From Pseudonocardia nigra (GTDB lineage Bacteria > Actinomycetota > Actinomycetes > Mycobacteriales > Pseudonocardiaceae), in assembly GCF_019396355.1 (NCBI RefSeq), contig NZ_JAHKRK010000029.1, positions 1-53,399 on the forward strand: a DNA stretch of 53,399 bases, in the 5' to 3' direction. The notes beneath the pieces were generated by a model. The model did not search any database and had not been told where the DNA came from. It saw only the letters and a program-made list of their open reading frames with translations. Below, in pieces: positions 26,572 to 34,102 of the stretch. The position numbers and the translations under genes are program-made. The first letter of the stretch is position 1, and every line of letters starts with the position of its first letter.

Positions 26572-27096
26572 TCACGAGGGCTTCAGGATCCGGGCAGGTG
26601 AGGCGAACGCGATGGCGCCCGCGGGCACGTCGGTGACGACGATGGCGCCGGGACCGATCCGAGCACCGTCGCCGATGGTGACGGCGCCGGTGATGACGGC
26701 GCCCGGGCCGAGCGTCACGCCGTTGCCGATTCGCGGCTGCCCGGTGTCGTCCCCAGCGCCCTGTCCGAGCGTGACGTTCTGGCGGATGAGCACGTCGTCC
26801 CCGATGACGGCCGACGATCCCAGGACAACACCTTGGTGGTGGCCGATCTTGACCCGCCGCCCTATGACGGTGGTGTCGTAGATCTCGGTGCCGTAGAGAT
26901 TGCGAATCAGCGTCTTGAGAACCCAGTACACCAGCCCGACGGGAATCCGCACCGGCGCCGGCTGGCGCCGGCGCCACGCGCCGATCCGGTGGACGACAAG
27001 TGCATGCAACCCCGGCATGGACCACGACCGCCGGTGGGTCTGCCAATCCTCGCGTAGCTGCGCACCCAGAGAGATCCGTGGGACCGGACCATTCAT
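26572..27096 (-). CDS. Serine acetyltransferase-like hexapeptide acyltransferase
   Basis: I chose ATG 27096 (MNGPVPRISLGAQLRED), which has TGGAG 8-12 bases upstream; ATG 27120 is also possible. The 174-residue protein has an N-terminal helical region (DWQTHRRSWSMPGLHALVVHRIG) and a left-handed beta-helix of hexapeptide repeats (TTVIGRRVKIGHHQGVVLGSS, LIRQNVTLGQG). The HHQG position matches the catalytic His region of CysE-type enzymes. In an EPS locus beside an ACP and an AMP ligase it may transfer an acyl group to a sugar rather than make O-acetylserine. The substrate is inferred. Confidence 0.8.
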   Translation of the reverse strand: MNGPVPRISLGAQLREDWQTHRRSWSMPGLHALVVHRIGAWRRRQPAPVRIPVGLVYWVLKTLIRNLYGTEIYDTTVIGRRVKIGHHQGVVLGSSAVIGDDVLIRQNVTLGQGAGDDTGQPRIGNGVTLGPGAVITGAVTIGDGARIGPGAIVVTDVPAGAIAFASPARILKPS

Positions 27097-27179
27097 CGAT
27101 GTCTCCAGAGGTGTTGCCATCCAGTGGACGCGGCGCCGACGATCAGCACGGTGCCACCGGTCACGAAGTCGAGCAACGG

Positions 27180-28433
27180 TCACCGGCGGACAGCCTTTCC
27201 GCTTCCGGCGAGAGTGAGGGACGGCACGATCTTCACGACGGCTGGGACGTGGGCTGAACTCAGCCGCTCGGCGCAATAGCTGCGCAGCCGGGTCGGCAGT
27301 GTCTGTTCGTCGGCCTCACGGGTCGGCACCACGACCGCACTGAGAATCCAGCCGCTGAGGGGGTTGGGCCGGGCGGTCACGACGCTGTCAACCACGTCGG
27401 GGTGGCCGCGCAGCGCGGTCTCGACCTGCTCGGGCCACACCTTCACCCCGGCGACGTTGACCACGCCGGAATCGCGCCCACGGAAGTGCACCCGGTCGCG
27501 GTCCAGCTCGACAACATCGCCGGTGGAGACGAATCCGTCCGGACCCGCTCCAGGGACCCGGGGGGCGTGGACGTGCAGGATCGAGTCGCGGACGGCCAGG
27601 CGGATACCGCGCGGTGGGTCGGTGAGGTAGGTGGCCGGAAAGCCCGCGCGCCCGTCACTGACCGAGAACGCCGCCCCTGTCTCGGTGGAGGCGAACACGT
27701 GGGTGATCCGGGCCGCGGGAAACGCCTGCGCGAGGGCGTCGAGCACGAGCTGGTCGGCGATCTCACCGCCGAGGGTGATCTGCTGCAGGTTGAGCTCCGC
27801 GGAGTGCGGGGACTGCAGGGCCTGTCGCCACATGCTCGGCGTGCCTGAGAGCGCGGTACATCGCCGGGCGGCGAACCAGGCGAATTTCTCGGACACCGAG
27901 GACAGGTGCGCGGCATCGATCAGCAGTCCGCCGTCGGCCAGAGATTGGAGCACCACCTGTGTGCCTGCCATCCGGGTCGGTGCATAAAGCAGGCCCCACC
28001 GCCTTGACCGCTGCGGGCGCATGCGTACCAAGCGTGCGAGCGAGCCAAGGTCGTGGTCGACTGGCTTGGGTCGGCCGGTCGTGCCAGACGTGTAGAGCCG
28101 CCACCGAGTGCGAACGTCCGTGAGCTGCCGATCAGCCGAACGCGTCGCTTCGGCTGTGGGAGTGATGCTGTCGGGGAGCACGACCGCACCGCGAGGTGCG
28201 GGCTCGTCGAGATCGCCAAACAAGTGCACCTCGGCGGCCCAACCCTCCAGAGCGGTGACCGCGGCGGCGAGCACGGCGGCTCTCCGCCCCACGAGCACCC
28301 CCACGCCGCCGCGGGCCACACGTGCGCGCAGGCGCATCGCATCGGCACGCAGCTCGGCGTAACTCAGGATGCCGGTGTCGTCCTCGACGGCGGGCCGGTC
28401 GTCGGCGGGGACAGCGGCGAGCAGATCAGGCAT
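27180..28433 (-). CDS. AMP-forming acyl/aryl-acid ligase (ANL superfamily)
   Basis: ATG 28433 (MPDLLAAVPADDRP) overlaps the ACP stop by 8 bases. The 417-residue protein is shorter than typical acyl-CoA ligases. It keeps the P-loop-like RLYTSGTTGRPKPVDH, the A5-like FASTETGAAFS, STGDVVELDRDRVHFRGRDSGVVNVAGVKVWPEQVE and the C-terminal lysine motif AGSGKAVRR. It should activate a carboxylic acid as acyl-AMP and probably pass it to the neighbouring ACP. The N-terminal half is reduced. Substrate unknown. Confidence 0.82.
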   Translation of the reverse strand: MPDLLAAVPADDRPAVEDDTGILSYAELRADAMRLRARVARGGVGVLVGRRAAVLAAAVTALEGWAAEVHLFGDLDEPAPRGAVVLPDSITPTAEATRSADRQLTDVRTRWRLYTSGTTGRPKPVDHDLGSLARLVRMRPQRSRRWGLLYAPTRMAGTQVVLQSLADGGLLIDAAHLSSVSEKFAWFAARRCTALSGTPSMWRQALQSPHSAELNLQQITLGGEIADQLVLDALAQAFPAARITHVFASTETGAAFSVSDGRAGFPATYLTDPPRGIRLAVRDSILHVHAPRVPGAGPDGFVSTGDVVELDRDRVHFRGRDSGVVNVAGVKVWPEQVETALRGHPDVVDSVVTARPNPLSGWILSAVVVPTREADEQTLPTRLRSYCAERLSSAHVPAVVKIVPSLTLAGSGKAVRR

Positions 28434-28692
28434 TGTCGGAGGGGGCGAACCGACGGTAGATCTCGGTGAGCTCACCCACGGTCTGGGGGTAGATGGGCCT
28501 GTCCATCTTCACGAAGGGGTCGTAACCGAGGCTGTCTTCCAGCCGGGTGGCCAGCACCGCGATGCCGAGGCTGTCCAACCCGGTTTCCAGCAGGACGTCC
28601 TCGTCACGCAGCTGGGGTACCGGTCGGCCACCCTCCTTCAACAAGCTTGCGATCTCGGTGACAACGACCTCGTGCACGTCTACCGCGCCCAT
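28426..28692 (-). CDS. Acyl carrier protein
   Basis: The 88-residue protein has the phosphopantetheine site at Ser41 in TGLDSLGIAVLATRLED, helices before and after it, and an acidic surface, as in discrete ACPs. Its stop overlaps the start of the ligase gene, and the hexapeptide transferase follows. Together the three look like a cassette that activates an acid, holds it on the ACP and transfers it to a sugar of the polysaccharide or to an amine. AGAGGG precedes ATG 28692. Confidence 0.88.
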   Translation of the reverse strand: MGAVDVHEVVVTEIASLLKEGGRPVPQLRDEDVLLETGLDSLGIAVLATRLEDSLGYDPFVKMDRPIYPQTVGELTEIYRRFAPSDNA

Positions 28693-28988
28693 CCAGAACC
28701 CTCTTTCCAGTCCATGAGCCCCGAGTCGTCAGTGCGGGCAGAGTTTAACTACCTCAACCTGGTGAACGGGGGCCCTGTGTGGGACGTGGTCGGGCGGCCG
28801 GTCGAATGCTTGGCAGGCTCCCCATCGAGCCGAGTGCTACGTCGAGCCGATCTGGGGTCGGAGGGGGAGAGGCCACCGCTGGGGTAGGCCGTTGTCTCCC
28901 CCGAACGTTCGATACCGGAGGTGGTGCCGGATCCGGCGACCGCCCACCTGGTGCGCAGCGCACATCCGCGTCGACTACCTTCTAGCCC

Positions 28989-29222
28989 GTGAGCGTGCTG
29001 GAGACGATCCTCTACTTCGTGGTGCCGTCGGTGGGGTTGTATCTGCTCATCGCGCTGCTGGTCGTCGCGCCGCGGCTCGCGCGCCGTCCGCGGTACCGGG
29101 TGGGCCAGCCGTGGCCGTTCGAACCGCTGTGGTGGACGGCCAACCCGGAGGGCGCGCAGCTGCCCGCGGTCGAGGGTCACGCGGTGACCGGTGAGCGAGG
29201 AGGTGCCCGTGGCAGCTGGTGA
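28989..29222 (+). CDS. ctaJ: CtaJ-like small membrane protein (aa3 oxidase subunit family)
   Basis: The 77-residue product has one N-terminal transmembrane helix (TILYFVVPSVGLYLLIALLVV) followed by RPRYRVGQPWPFEPLWWTANPEG. This pattern and the neighbouring DUF5130 gene match what I recall as CtaJ, an actinobacterial accessory subunit of the cytochrome bcc-aa3 supercomplex. The name is from memory of the family, not a search. GTG 28989 is close to the likely transcription start. The next gene begins inside its 3' end. Confidence 0.6.
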   Translation: MSVLETILYFVVPSVGLYLLIALLVVAPRLARRPRYRVGQPWPFEPLWWTANPEGAQLPAVEGHAVTGERGGARGSW

Positions 29223-29745
29223 GAAGACCCATCCCGGCGGCACGATGGACCACGGGGGCACCGGCACGGCCGTGGAGATCCCGGGCAGCGAGAACCTGCC
29301 CGAGGGTTCGGTCTACACCGCCTCCGGCCGCGTGTCGGTCGCCGAGGACTTCGTCGAGCCGTCCCCGGCCGACGAGCCGTTCACGCCGGTCCAGCTCACG
29401 CGCCTCGACGAGGCACTCACGCTCGCGAGCCGGGAGACCGGTCTGCGCTTCAGCGTCTACCTCGGTGACCTCGGGGCGGACACCGGCGCGCGCAGCGCCG
29501 AGCTGCACGGCGAGCTCGAGGGTGCGAGCGAGGCCGTGCTGGTGGCGGTGAGCCCCGGCCAGCGTGTCGTCGAGGTCGTCACCGGCTCGGAGGCCCGCCT
29601 CCGGCTGCCCGACCGCGGCGCCAAGCTCGCCGTCATGAGCATGGTCGCCTCGTTCAAGGAGGGCGACCTGCTGGGTGGGCTGCTCAGCGGCCTGCGGATG
29701 CTCGCCGACCAGGCAGGCGGCCGGCGCCGCATCTACCACCCCTGA
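29209..29745 (+). CDS. DUF5130 family protein
   Basis: GTG 29209 is placed five bases after AGGAGG (29198-29203), so I prefer it to GTG 29191. It lies within the last 14 bases of the CtaJ gene. The 178-residue protein has an acidic N-terminal segment and the domain signature GRVSVAEDFVEPSPADEPFTP, FSVYLGDLGADT and MSMVASFKEGDLLGGLL. This is a conserved actinobacterial protein paired with CtaJ. Its function is unknown; a role near the respiratory chain is inferred from the pairing. Confidence 0.8.
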   Translation: MAAGEKTHPGGTMDHGGTGTAVEIPGSENLPEGSVYTASGRVSVAEDFVEPSPADEPFTPVQLTRLDEALTLASRETGLRFSVYLGDLGADTGARSAELHGELEGASEAVLVAVSPGQRVVEVVTGSEARLRLPDRGAKLAVMSMVASFKEGDLLGGLLSGLRMLADQAGGRRRIYHP

Positions 29746-29762
29746 GCAACGGCGGGCGAGGC

Positions 29763-29790
29763 CCCTCCCTCCCTCCCTCCCTCCCTCCCT
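29763..29790. repeat. CCCT tetranucleotide repeat, 7 copies
   Basis: Seven uninterrupted CCCT units follow the DUF5130 stop, then a run of four C. The repeat is not inside a credible frame. It could vary in length by slippage. Confidence 0.9.
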
Positions 29791-29991
29791 CCCCACCCGC
29801 CGTCCGTTCGATCCTGTCTCAGCCAGGGTGACGCTGTCAGTCGTTGACGGTTCACATACCCAATCCTGACGACGCCATCGAGCGCGTGTCGCCGTGCACC
29901 CGCTCGGTGCAACGGGTGCCCTGGCCTCCACTTCGGAGGGTTACCGGCCACACTCGTGGGTACGCGACTCTGCACCGGTGCTACGGGGCCG

Positions 29992-30693
29992 GTGCGCACC
30001 CGACCAGGACGGGGACGGTCCCGCCCTCTGCTCCGCCGTTCGCCGGAAGCCGTCGTCGACGACCACGAGCTGGTCGCCACCTCACTGATGCACAGCCTGC
30101 GGGCCGAAGGGATATCGGCCGGCTGGTGTGCGGCGCGCAGCGTGGCCGGGATCCTCGCCGAGGCCGCCGCGTTCCCCCCGGGCATCGCGCTGCTGGACCT
30201 CGACCTCGGCCGCGACCCGAACGGCACGCGCGTGGACGGCACCCATCTCGTCGGCCCGCTCCTCGACTCCGGCTGGCGGGTGCTGGTGCTCTCGGGAAGC
30301 TCGGACCGCACCCGGATCGGGGGAGCGCTGGCGGCCGGCACACTGGCCTGGGTGCCCAAGCACGCGCCGTTCCCGGCTCTGCTCGCTGCGGTGCGCGCGG
30401 CCTTGGGCGGCGGCACGGTGATGCCCCCGAACCGCCGGGCGGAGCTCATCGACCTGTACGAGGAGCGCACCGCGCGCCACCGCGAGCTCGCCACCAAGAT
30501 GGGCCGGCTCACCCAGCGCGAACGCGAGGTGCTCGCCGAGCTCGCGCGCGGCAAGCGGGCACAGGCGGTGGCCGACCAATTCGTCGTGTCGCTGTCGACG
30601 GTGCGCACGCAGATCCGGGCGATCCTCACCAAGCTCGAGGTCGGGTCGCAGCTCGAGGCCGTCGCGCTGTATCGGCGGGCCCACGGCTCGTGA
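29992..30693 (+). CDS. LuxR-family response regulator
   Basis: The frame is open from 29956, but GTG 29992 (MRTRPGRGRSRPLL) is a plausible start. The receiver domain has the acidic pair in VVDDHELVATSLMHSL, the phospho-acceptor region ALLDLDLG and the Thr/Ser-like VLVLSGSS. Its first beta strand (RRSPEAVVDDHE) is atypical, since the usual form is RVLVVDDHE; a lost start or local change upstream is possible. The C-terminal helix-turn-helix is intact: LTQREREVLAELARGKRAQAVADQFVVSLSTVRTQI. The histidine kinase at 30808 is a likely partner. Confidence 0.78.
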   Translation: MRTRPGRGRSRPLLRRSPEAVVDDHELVATSLMHSLRAEGISAGWCAARSVAGILAEAAAFPPGIALLDLDLGRDPNGTRVDGTHLVGPLLDSGWRVLVLSGSSDRTRIGGALAAGTLAWVPKHAPFPALLAAVRAALGGGTVMPPNRRAELIDLYEERTARHRELATKMGRLTQREREVLAELARGKRAQAVADQFVVSLSTVRTQIRAILTKLEVGSQLEAVALYRRAHGS

Positions 30694-30807
30694 CCAAGCG
30701 GACATACCGCTGCCGATTGACGGCGCTCCCCGCGGTCGTTCAGGGTGGCAGTACTACCGAATGACGTCAGCGGGCTGCGGGGAGCCTCGTCCGAGGGGAG
30801 GGCTCCC

Positions 30808-32310
30808 GTGCGCGACCAGGTCCGCGGCCGTCTGCGGCTGCCCGGTCGGCCGCCGACGCGCCTGTTCACCGACACCGTCATCGTCGGCGCCGCGTGCGTC
30901 GTCGTCGGCGGGCTGAGCGGCGCGGCGGACGTCGGGGGCGCCCTGCCGCAGCCGGTCACCGGGCAGGTGCTCACCCTCCTGGCCGCCATCGTCGCCGCCG
31001 GTGCGGCAGCCCTCGGCGGCTTCGCGGCCCGCCTCACGAACGACCCGCGCCCGCGGTGGATCGCCGCCGCCCTCGCGCTCTACGCCGTCGTCGTCCTGCC
31101 CCTCACGGTCTCCGTGACGGCGTCGCCGGACCTGTCCGTCAGCTCGGCCCGACTGGTCGCCTATCTCCTGATGATCGGCATGCTCGTCGCCGCCATCCGG
31201 CCACCTCCGCGGGTCGGTACCGGTGGCACGTGGGCGATCGCCGCCGCCGGGGCCGCCATCGCCTGGCTCGCGCTGGCCGCCCACTTCGTGGCCCCCGCGT
31301 TCATGCGTGCGGTGCTCGAGGGTCCGATCGCCACCGTTGCCGTCCTGATCGGATGGACCGGTCTCGCCGCCGCTGCCGTGGTCGAGGGGTACGGGCGCCG
31401 CTCCGGCCCGCGCTGGCGGGTCGGCCTCGGCCTGGTCGTGCTCGCGGCCGCGCAGCTCCACCGCGTCCTGGTGAACGGGGGGCACTTGCCGGGGGACCTG
31501 CTGTTCGCCGGGTTGCGGCTGCTCGGCCTCGTCGTGGTGGTCACCGGCCTCGCGCAGCTGGTCACGCGCAGCGTCGCCGCCTTGCACTCCGAGCAGTTCC
31601 AGCAGCAGGAGGAGCTCGCGAACGCGGCGCTCCACATGGAGCGCGCGGCGGAGATCGCGGCCGAACGCGACCACGAGCTGCGCAACGGGCTGGCCGGCCT
31701 CGCCGGCATCACCCACCTGCTCAGCTCCAGTGCCGCAGGGGAGGAGCAGGACCGGCTCAAGCAGGCCGTGTTGGCCGAGCTCGGGCGGCTGCACACGATC
31801 TTGGACGGCGGCACGCCCGAGGTCGCCGACCTGGGCGGCCCCGCAGCCGTCCGGGTCCGGTACGACGTGGAGCCGGTGCTGAGCGGGCTCGCCACGCTGC
31901 GGCGCGCGGCCGGCACGCCGATCGGTCTCGAGATCGAGCCGGGCCTGCAGGCCTGTGGGGACTCCGCGGTGCTCGCGCAGGTCGTCACGAACCTCATCGC
32001 CAACTGCGAGCGCCACGCGCCCGGTGCCGCCGTGGTCATCCGCGCGTGCCGCCGTGCCGACGAGGTGGTGGTGGAGGTGCGGGACGAGGGCCCCGGGCTG
32101 CCCGCCGGAGCGGGCGACTCCCTGATGCGTCGGGGCGTCCGGGACGCCGCTGCGGGCGGTTCCGGGCTCGGACTGCACATCAGCCGGCAGCTCATCGAAC
32201 GCGAGGGCGGAACCCTCGATCTGCGGACGGTCGACGATCCGCGCGGCATGGTCGCCACCGTGACCGTCCCCGCCGCGACCGCACCGTTCAACGCTCCACT
32301 GAACCGGTGA
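30808..32310 (+). CDS. Membrane sensor histidine kinase
   Basis: GTG 30808 follows GGGGAGGG and is chosen over GTG 30745. The 500-residue protein has about six to eight hydrophobic segments in the first 250 residues, a coiled-coil-like stretch (EQFQQQEELANAALHMERA), and the H-box His289 in AAERDHELRNGLAGL. The HATPase domain has VVTNLIANCERHAPG (N-box), EVRDEGPGLP (G1) and GGSGLGLHISRQLIEREGG (G2). It should sense a membrane or envelope signal and phosphorylate a nearby regulator, either 29992 or 32831. Confidence 0.88.
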   Translation: MRDQVRGRLRLPGRPPTRLFTDTVIVGAACVVVGGLSGAADVGGALPQPVTGQVLTLLAAIVAAGAAALGGFAARLTNDPRPRWIAAALALYAVVVLPLTVSVTASPDLSVSSARLVAYLLMIGMLVAAIRPPPRVGTGGTWAIAAAGAAIAWLALAAHFVAPAFMRAVLEGPIATVAVLIGWTGLAAAAVVEGYGRRSGPRWRVGLGLVVLAAAQLHRVLVNGGHLPGDLLFAGLRLLGLVVVVTGLAQLVTRSVAALHSEQFQQQEELANAALHMERAAEIAAERDHELRNGLAGLAGITHLLSSSAAGEEQDRLKQAVLAELGRLHTILDGGTPEVADLGGPAAVRVRYDVEPVLSGLATLRRAAGTPIGLEIEPGLQACGDSAVLAQVVTNLIANCERHAPGAAVVIRACRRADEVVVEVRDEGPGLPAGAGDSLMRRGVRDAAAGGSGLGLHISRQLIEREGGTLDLRTVDDPRGMVATVTVPAATAPFNAPLNR

Positions 32311-32334
32311 CGGAACGTCGCGCAACCTCCCTGG

Positions 32335-32354
32335 CATCACCAAAGTTGGTGATG
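32335..32354. promoter_or_regulatory. 20-bp perfect palindrome upstream of the Cys-rich small gene
   Basis: CATCACCAA (32335-32343) and TTGGTGATG (32346-32354) are exact complements with a 2-base spacer. Such a short spacer favours an operator over a transcript hairpin. A possible -35-like TTGATC (32357) and -10-like element near 32377 follow. Confidence 0.6.
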
Positions 32355-32430
32355 GTTTGATCGCTCCGGCGACCGCATACTGTGGACAACGGCTCCTGAT
32401 AGCCACGAAGGACGAAGGGCAGGAACCCAC

Positions 32431-32787
32431 ATGGGCGACACGGCACCGATGCATCCGGACGGCCTGCCGCGCCGCCGTCCGCGGCAGTCCGGTTCCTCCC
32501 TTCTCACCCCGCCCACCGGTATGCCCGCGCTCCCGGACCTCGGGACGTCGATCCCCACCCAGCGCGCGGGCGAGCCCGCGGCGCCGTCCACCCCGTCCAC
32601 GCCGCCCGCCCAGCCGGTGCGGCCCACCGTCGTCGAGCCGTGCGCCTGTGGCCACGCCCGGGAGGCGCACGAGCACTACCGTCCCGGCAGCGACTGCGGT
32701 GTCTGTGGTGCCGAGAGCTGCGCCGAGTTCCGCGCCGAGGGCGGCGCGATCCGCAAGCTGTTCCGCAAGTTCGGGCTCACCGCCTGA
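32431..32787 (+). CDS. Small protein with Cys-rich C-terminus
   Basis: The 118-residue product has a long Pro/Thr-rich, probably disordered N-terminal part and a C-terminal cluster with CACGHAREAHEHYRPGSDCGVCG and CAEFR, likely to bind zinc. It ends with the basic IRKLFRKFG. AAGGACGAAGGGCAGG lies upstream of ATG 32431. I recognise no named domain. It sits between a histidine kinase and an OmpR-type regulator, behind a palindrome. Confidence 0.7.
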   Translation: MGDTAPMHPDGLPRRRPRQSGSSLLTPPTGMPALPDLGTSIPTQRAGEPAAPSTPSTPPAQPVRPTVVEPCACGHAREAHEHYRPGSDCGVCGAESCAEFRAEGGAIRKLFRKFGLTA

Positions 32788-32830
32788 GCGCGCCCGAGCC
32801 GCGCTGACCCCGTCGGCCGCGCGGACGTCC

Positions 32831-33541
32831 GTGTCCAGCCGGATCCTGCTCATCGAGGACGACTCGACGATCGGGGAGGTCCTGACGTCGAGCCTGCGCA
32901 GCCATGCGCACGAGGTGATGTGGGAGCGAACGGGGGCGAGCGGGCTCGCGCGGGCCGCGGCCGGCGCCGTCGACCTCGTCCTGCTGGACCTCGGGCTGCC
33001 CGATCTCGACGGGGTGGAGGTCTGCCGACAGCTGCGGCGCGCCCAACCCGGCTGTGTCCTCGTCATGCTGACGGCGCGCGGTGCGGAGATGGACGTGGTG
33101 GTGGGGCTCGAGGCGGGAGCCGACGACTACCTGGTCAAGCCCGTCCGGCTGGGTGAGCTGCACGCCCGGATCCGCGCGCACCTCCGCCGGAACGAGGCCA
33201 CGGCGACCGTGCCACCGGTCCGGCCCATCGGCGATCTCGTCGTCGACGTGCCACGGCGCCGGGTCACCGTCGCCGGAACGGAACTGCGCCTGCGGGCGAA
33301 GGAGTTCGACCTGCTGGCCCGCCTCGCCGCGCAACCCGGGGTGGCGCTCAGCCGCGAGACGCTCATGGCCGAGGTGTGGGACGAGCACTGGTTCGGCTCC
33401 ACTAAGACACTCGACGTGCACGTCGCGGCGCTCCGCCGAAAGATCGGGGAGATCGCCGCGGCCTCCGGCGCCCGGGTTCCCGAGATCGTCACGCTGCGGG
33501 GGCACGGCTACCGGCTGGAGCTCACGGGCCCGGTGGACTGA
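32831..33541 (+). CDS. OmpR-family response regulator
   Basis: From GTG 32831 the 236-residue protein begins MSSRILLIEDDSTIGEVL. The receiver domain has Asp10/Asp11, the phospho-acceptor Asp53 in LLDLGLPDLDG, the switch Thr in VMLTARG and Lys in YLVKP. The C-terminal winged helix includes LRLRAKEFDLLARLAAQPG, LMAEVWDEHWFGSTKTLDVHVAALRRKI and LRGHGYRLEL. It is a DNA-binding transcription factor, probably phosphorylated by the kinase upstream. Confidence 0.92.
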   Translation: MSSRILLIEDDSTIGEVLTSSLRSHAHEVMWERTGASGLARAAAGAVDLVLLDLGLPDLDGVEVCRQLRRAQPGCVLVMLTARGAEMDVVVGLEAGADDYLVKPVRLGELHARIRAHLRRNEATATVPPVRPIGDLVVDVPRRRVTVAGTELRLRAKEFDLLARLAAQPGVALSRETLMAEVWDEHWFGSTKTLDVHVAALRRKIGEIAAASGARVPEIVTLRGHGYRLELTGPVD

Positions 33542-33719
33542 GGCTCAGGCCGGCGCCGATGGCACGCAGCGCGGCGCTGTGCTCGCGGGCGTGGTGGCCA
33601 CAGAAGAGCAGCTCGCCGCCGGTCGGCAGCGACGCCCGGACCTTCGCCGCCGCCCCGCAACGGTCGCAGCGGTCGTGGGCGGTGAGGGCGTGCGAGGTGA
33701 TGGTGGCTGCGGTGGTCAT
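33522..33719 (-). CDS. DUF7455-type small zinc-ribbon-like protein
   Basis: The 65-residue product (MTTAATITSHALTAHDRCDRCGAAAK...) has two Cys pairs or Cys-His groups, CDRCGAAAKVRASLPTGG then LLFCGHHAREH, typical of a small actinobacterial family now called DUF7455. It lies four bases downstream of a frameshifted small gene and probably shares its transcript. Its 3' end overlaps the end of the OmpR-type gene on the other strand. Function unknown. Confidence 0.82.
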   Translation of the reverse strand: MTTAATITSHALTAHDRCDRCGAAAKVRASLPTGGELLFCGHHAREHSAALRAIGAGLSLSPPGP

Positions 33720-33723
33720 GGCG

Positions 33724-33964
33724 TCACGCCGCCGCGAGCAGCGCCCGGCCGGACGCGGTGAGATGGGCAGGTCCCGGCTGCGCGTCGATCGCGATCAGAC
33801 CGGCGGCCGTCAGTCGCGAGCCGGCGAACTGGTCGCTGAAGCAGAGGCCGTCGACGACCAGGACCTCGCCCGTGGGGCCGGCGATCCGGCACCGGCCGGC
33901 GGCGACGGCACGGAGAACGGCGCGGTCGCGGTGGGTGAGGGGGGGCGGCGGTCGTGGCGTTCAT
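33724..33964 (-). pseudogene. Small winged-helix-like protein, frameshifted at a 7-base C run
   Basis: ATG 33964 (MNATTAAPP) is followed by a run of seven C on the minus strand (33939-33945). If one C is removed, the frame continues LTHRDRAVLRAVAAGRCRI, then LVVDGLCFSDQFAGSRLTAAGLI, HLTASGRALLAAA and stops at 33724, giving 79 residues. Without that change the ATG frame is a basic, unfamiliar sequence. The correct frame has a TGA just upstream and no other start, so the indel is the simplest explanation. The product looks like a compact winged-helix protein. It precedes the DUF7455 gene by four bases. Confidence 0.6.
33939..33945. repeat. Homopolymer G7 (C7 on coding strand)
   Basis: Seven identical bases lie at the point where the small minus-strand gene changes frame. 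Six would restore the frame. Confidence 0.85.
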
Positions 33965-34102
33965 CGTCGTCTCCTTCCGGGTCGGCTGATGCGCTGACCG
34001 TTGAAGGATCCGCCGGACCACCCGGCTGCGACGATTCCGCTGTCCCTACATCCACCAGGGCGAACCCGCCGATGCAGGTAGGGCCTGCCCCCGCGAACTC
34101 TG

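Noticed and set aside
30754..33066. 770-residue minus-strand open frame
   Set aside because: Covers the histidine kinase and OmpR-type gene, whose motifs are unmistakable; the antisense product has no motifs.
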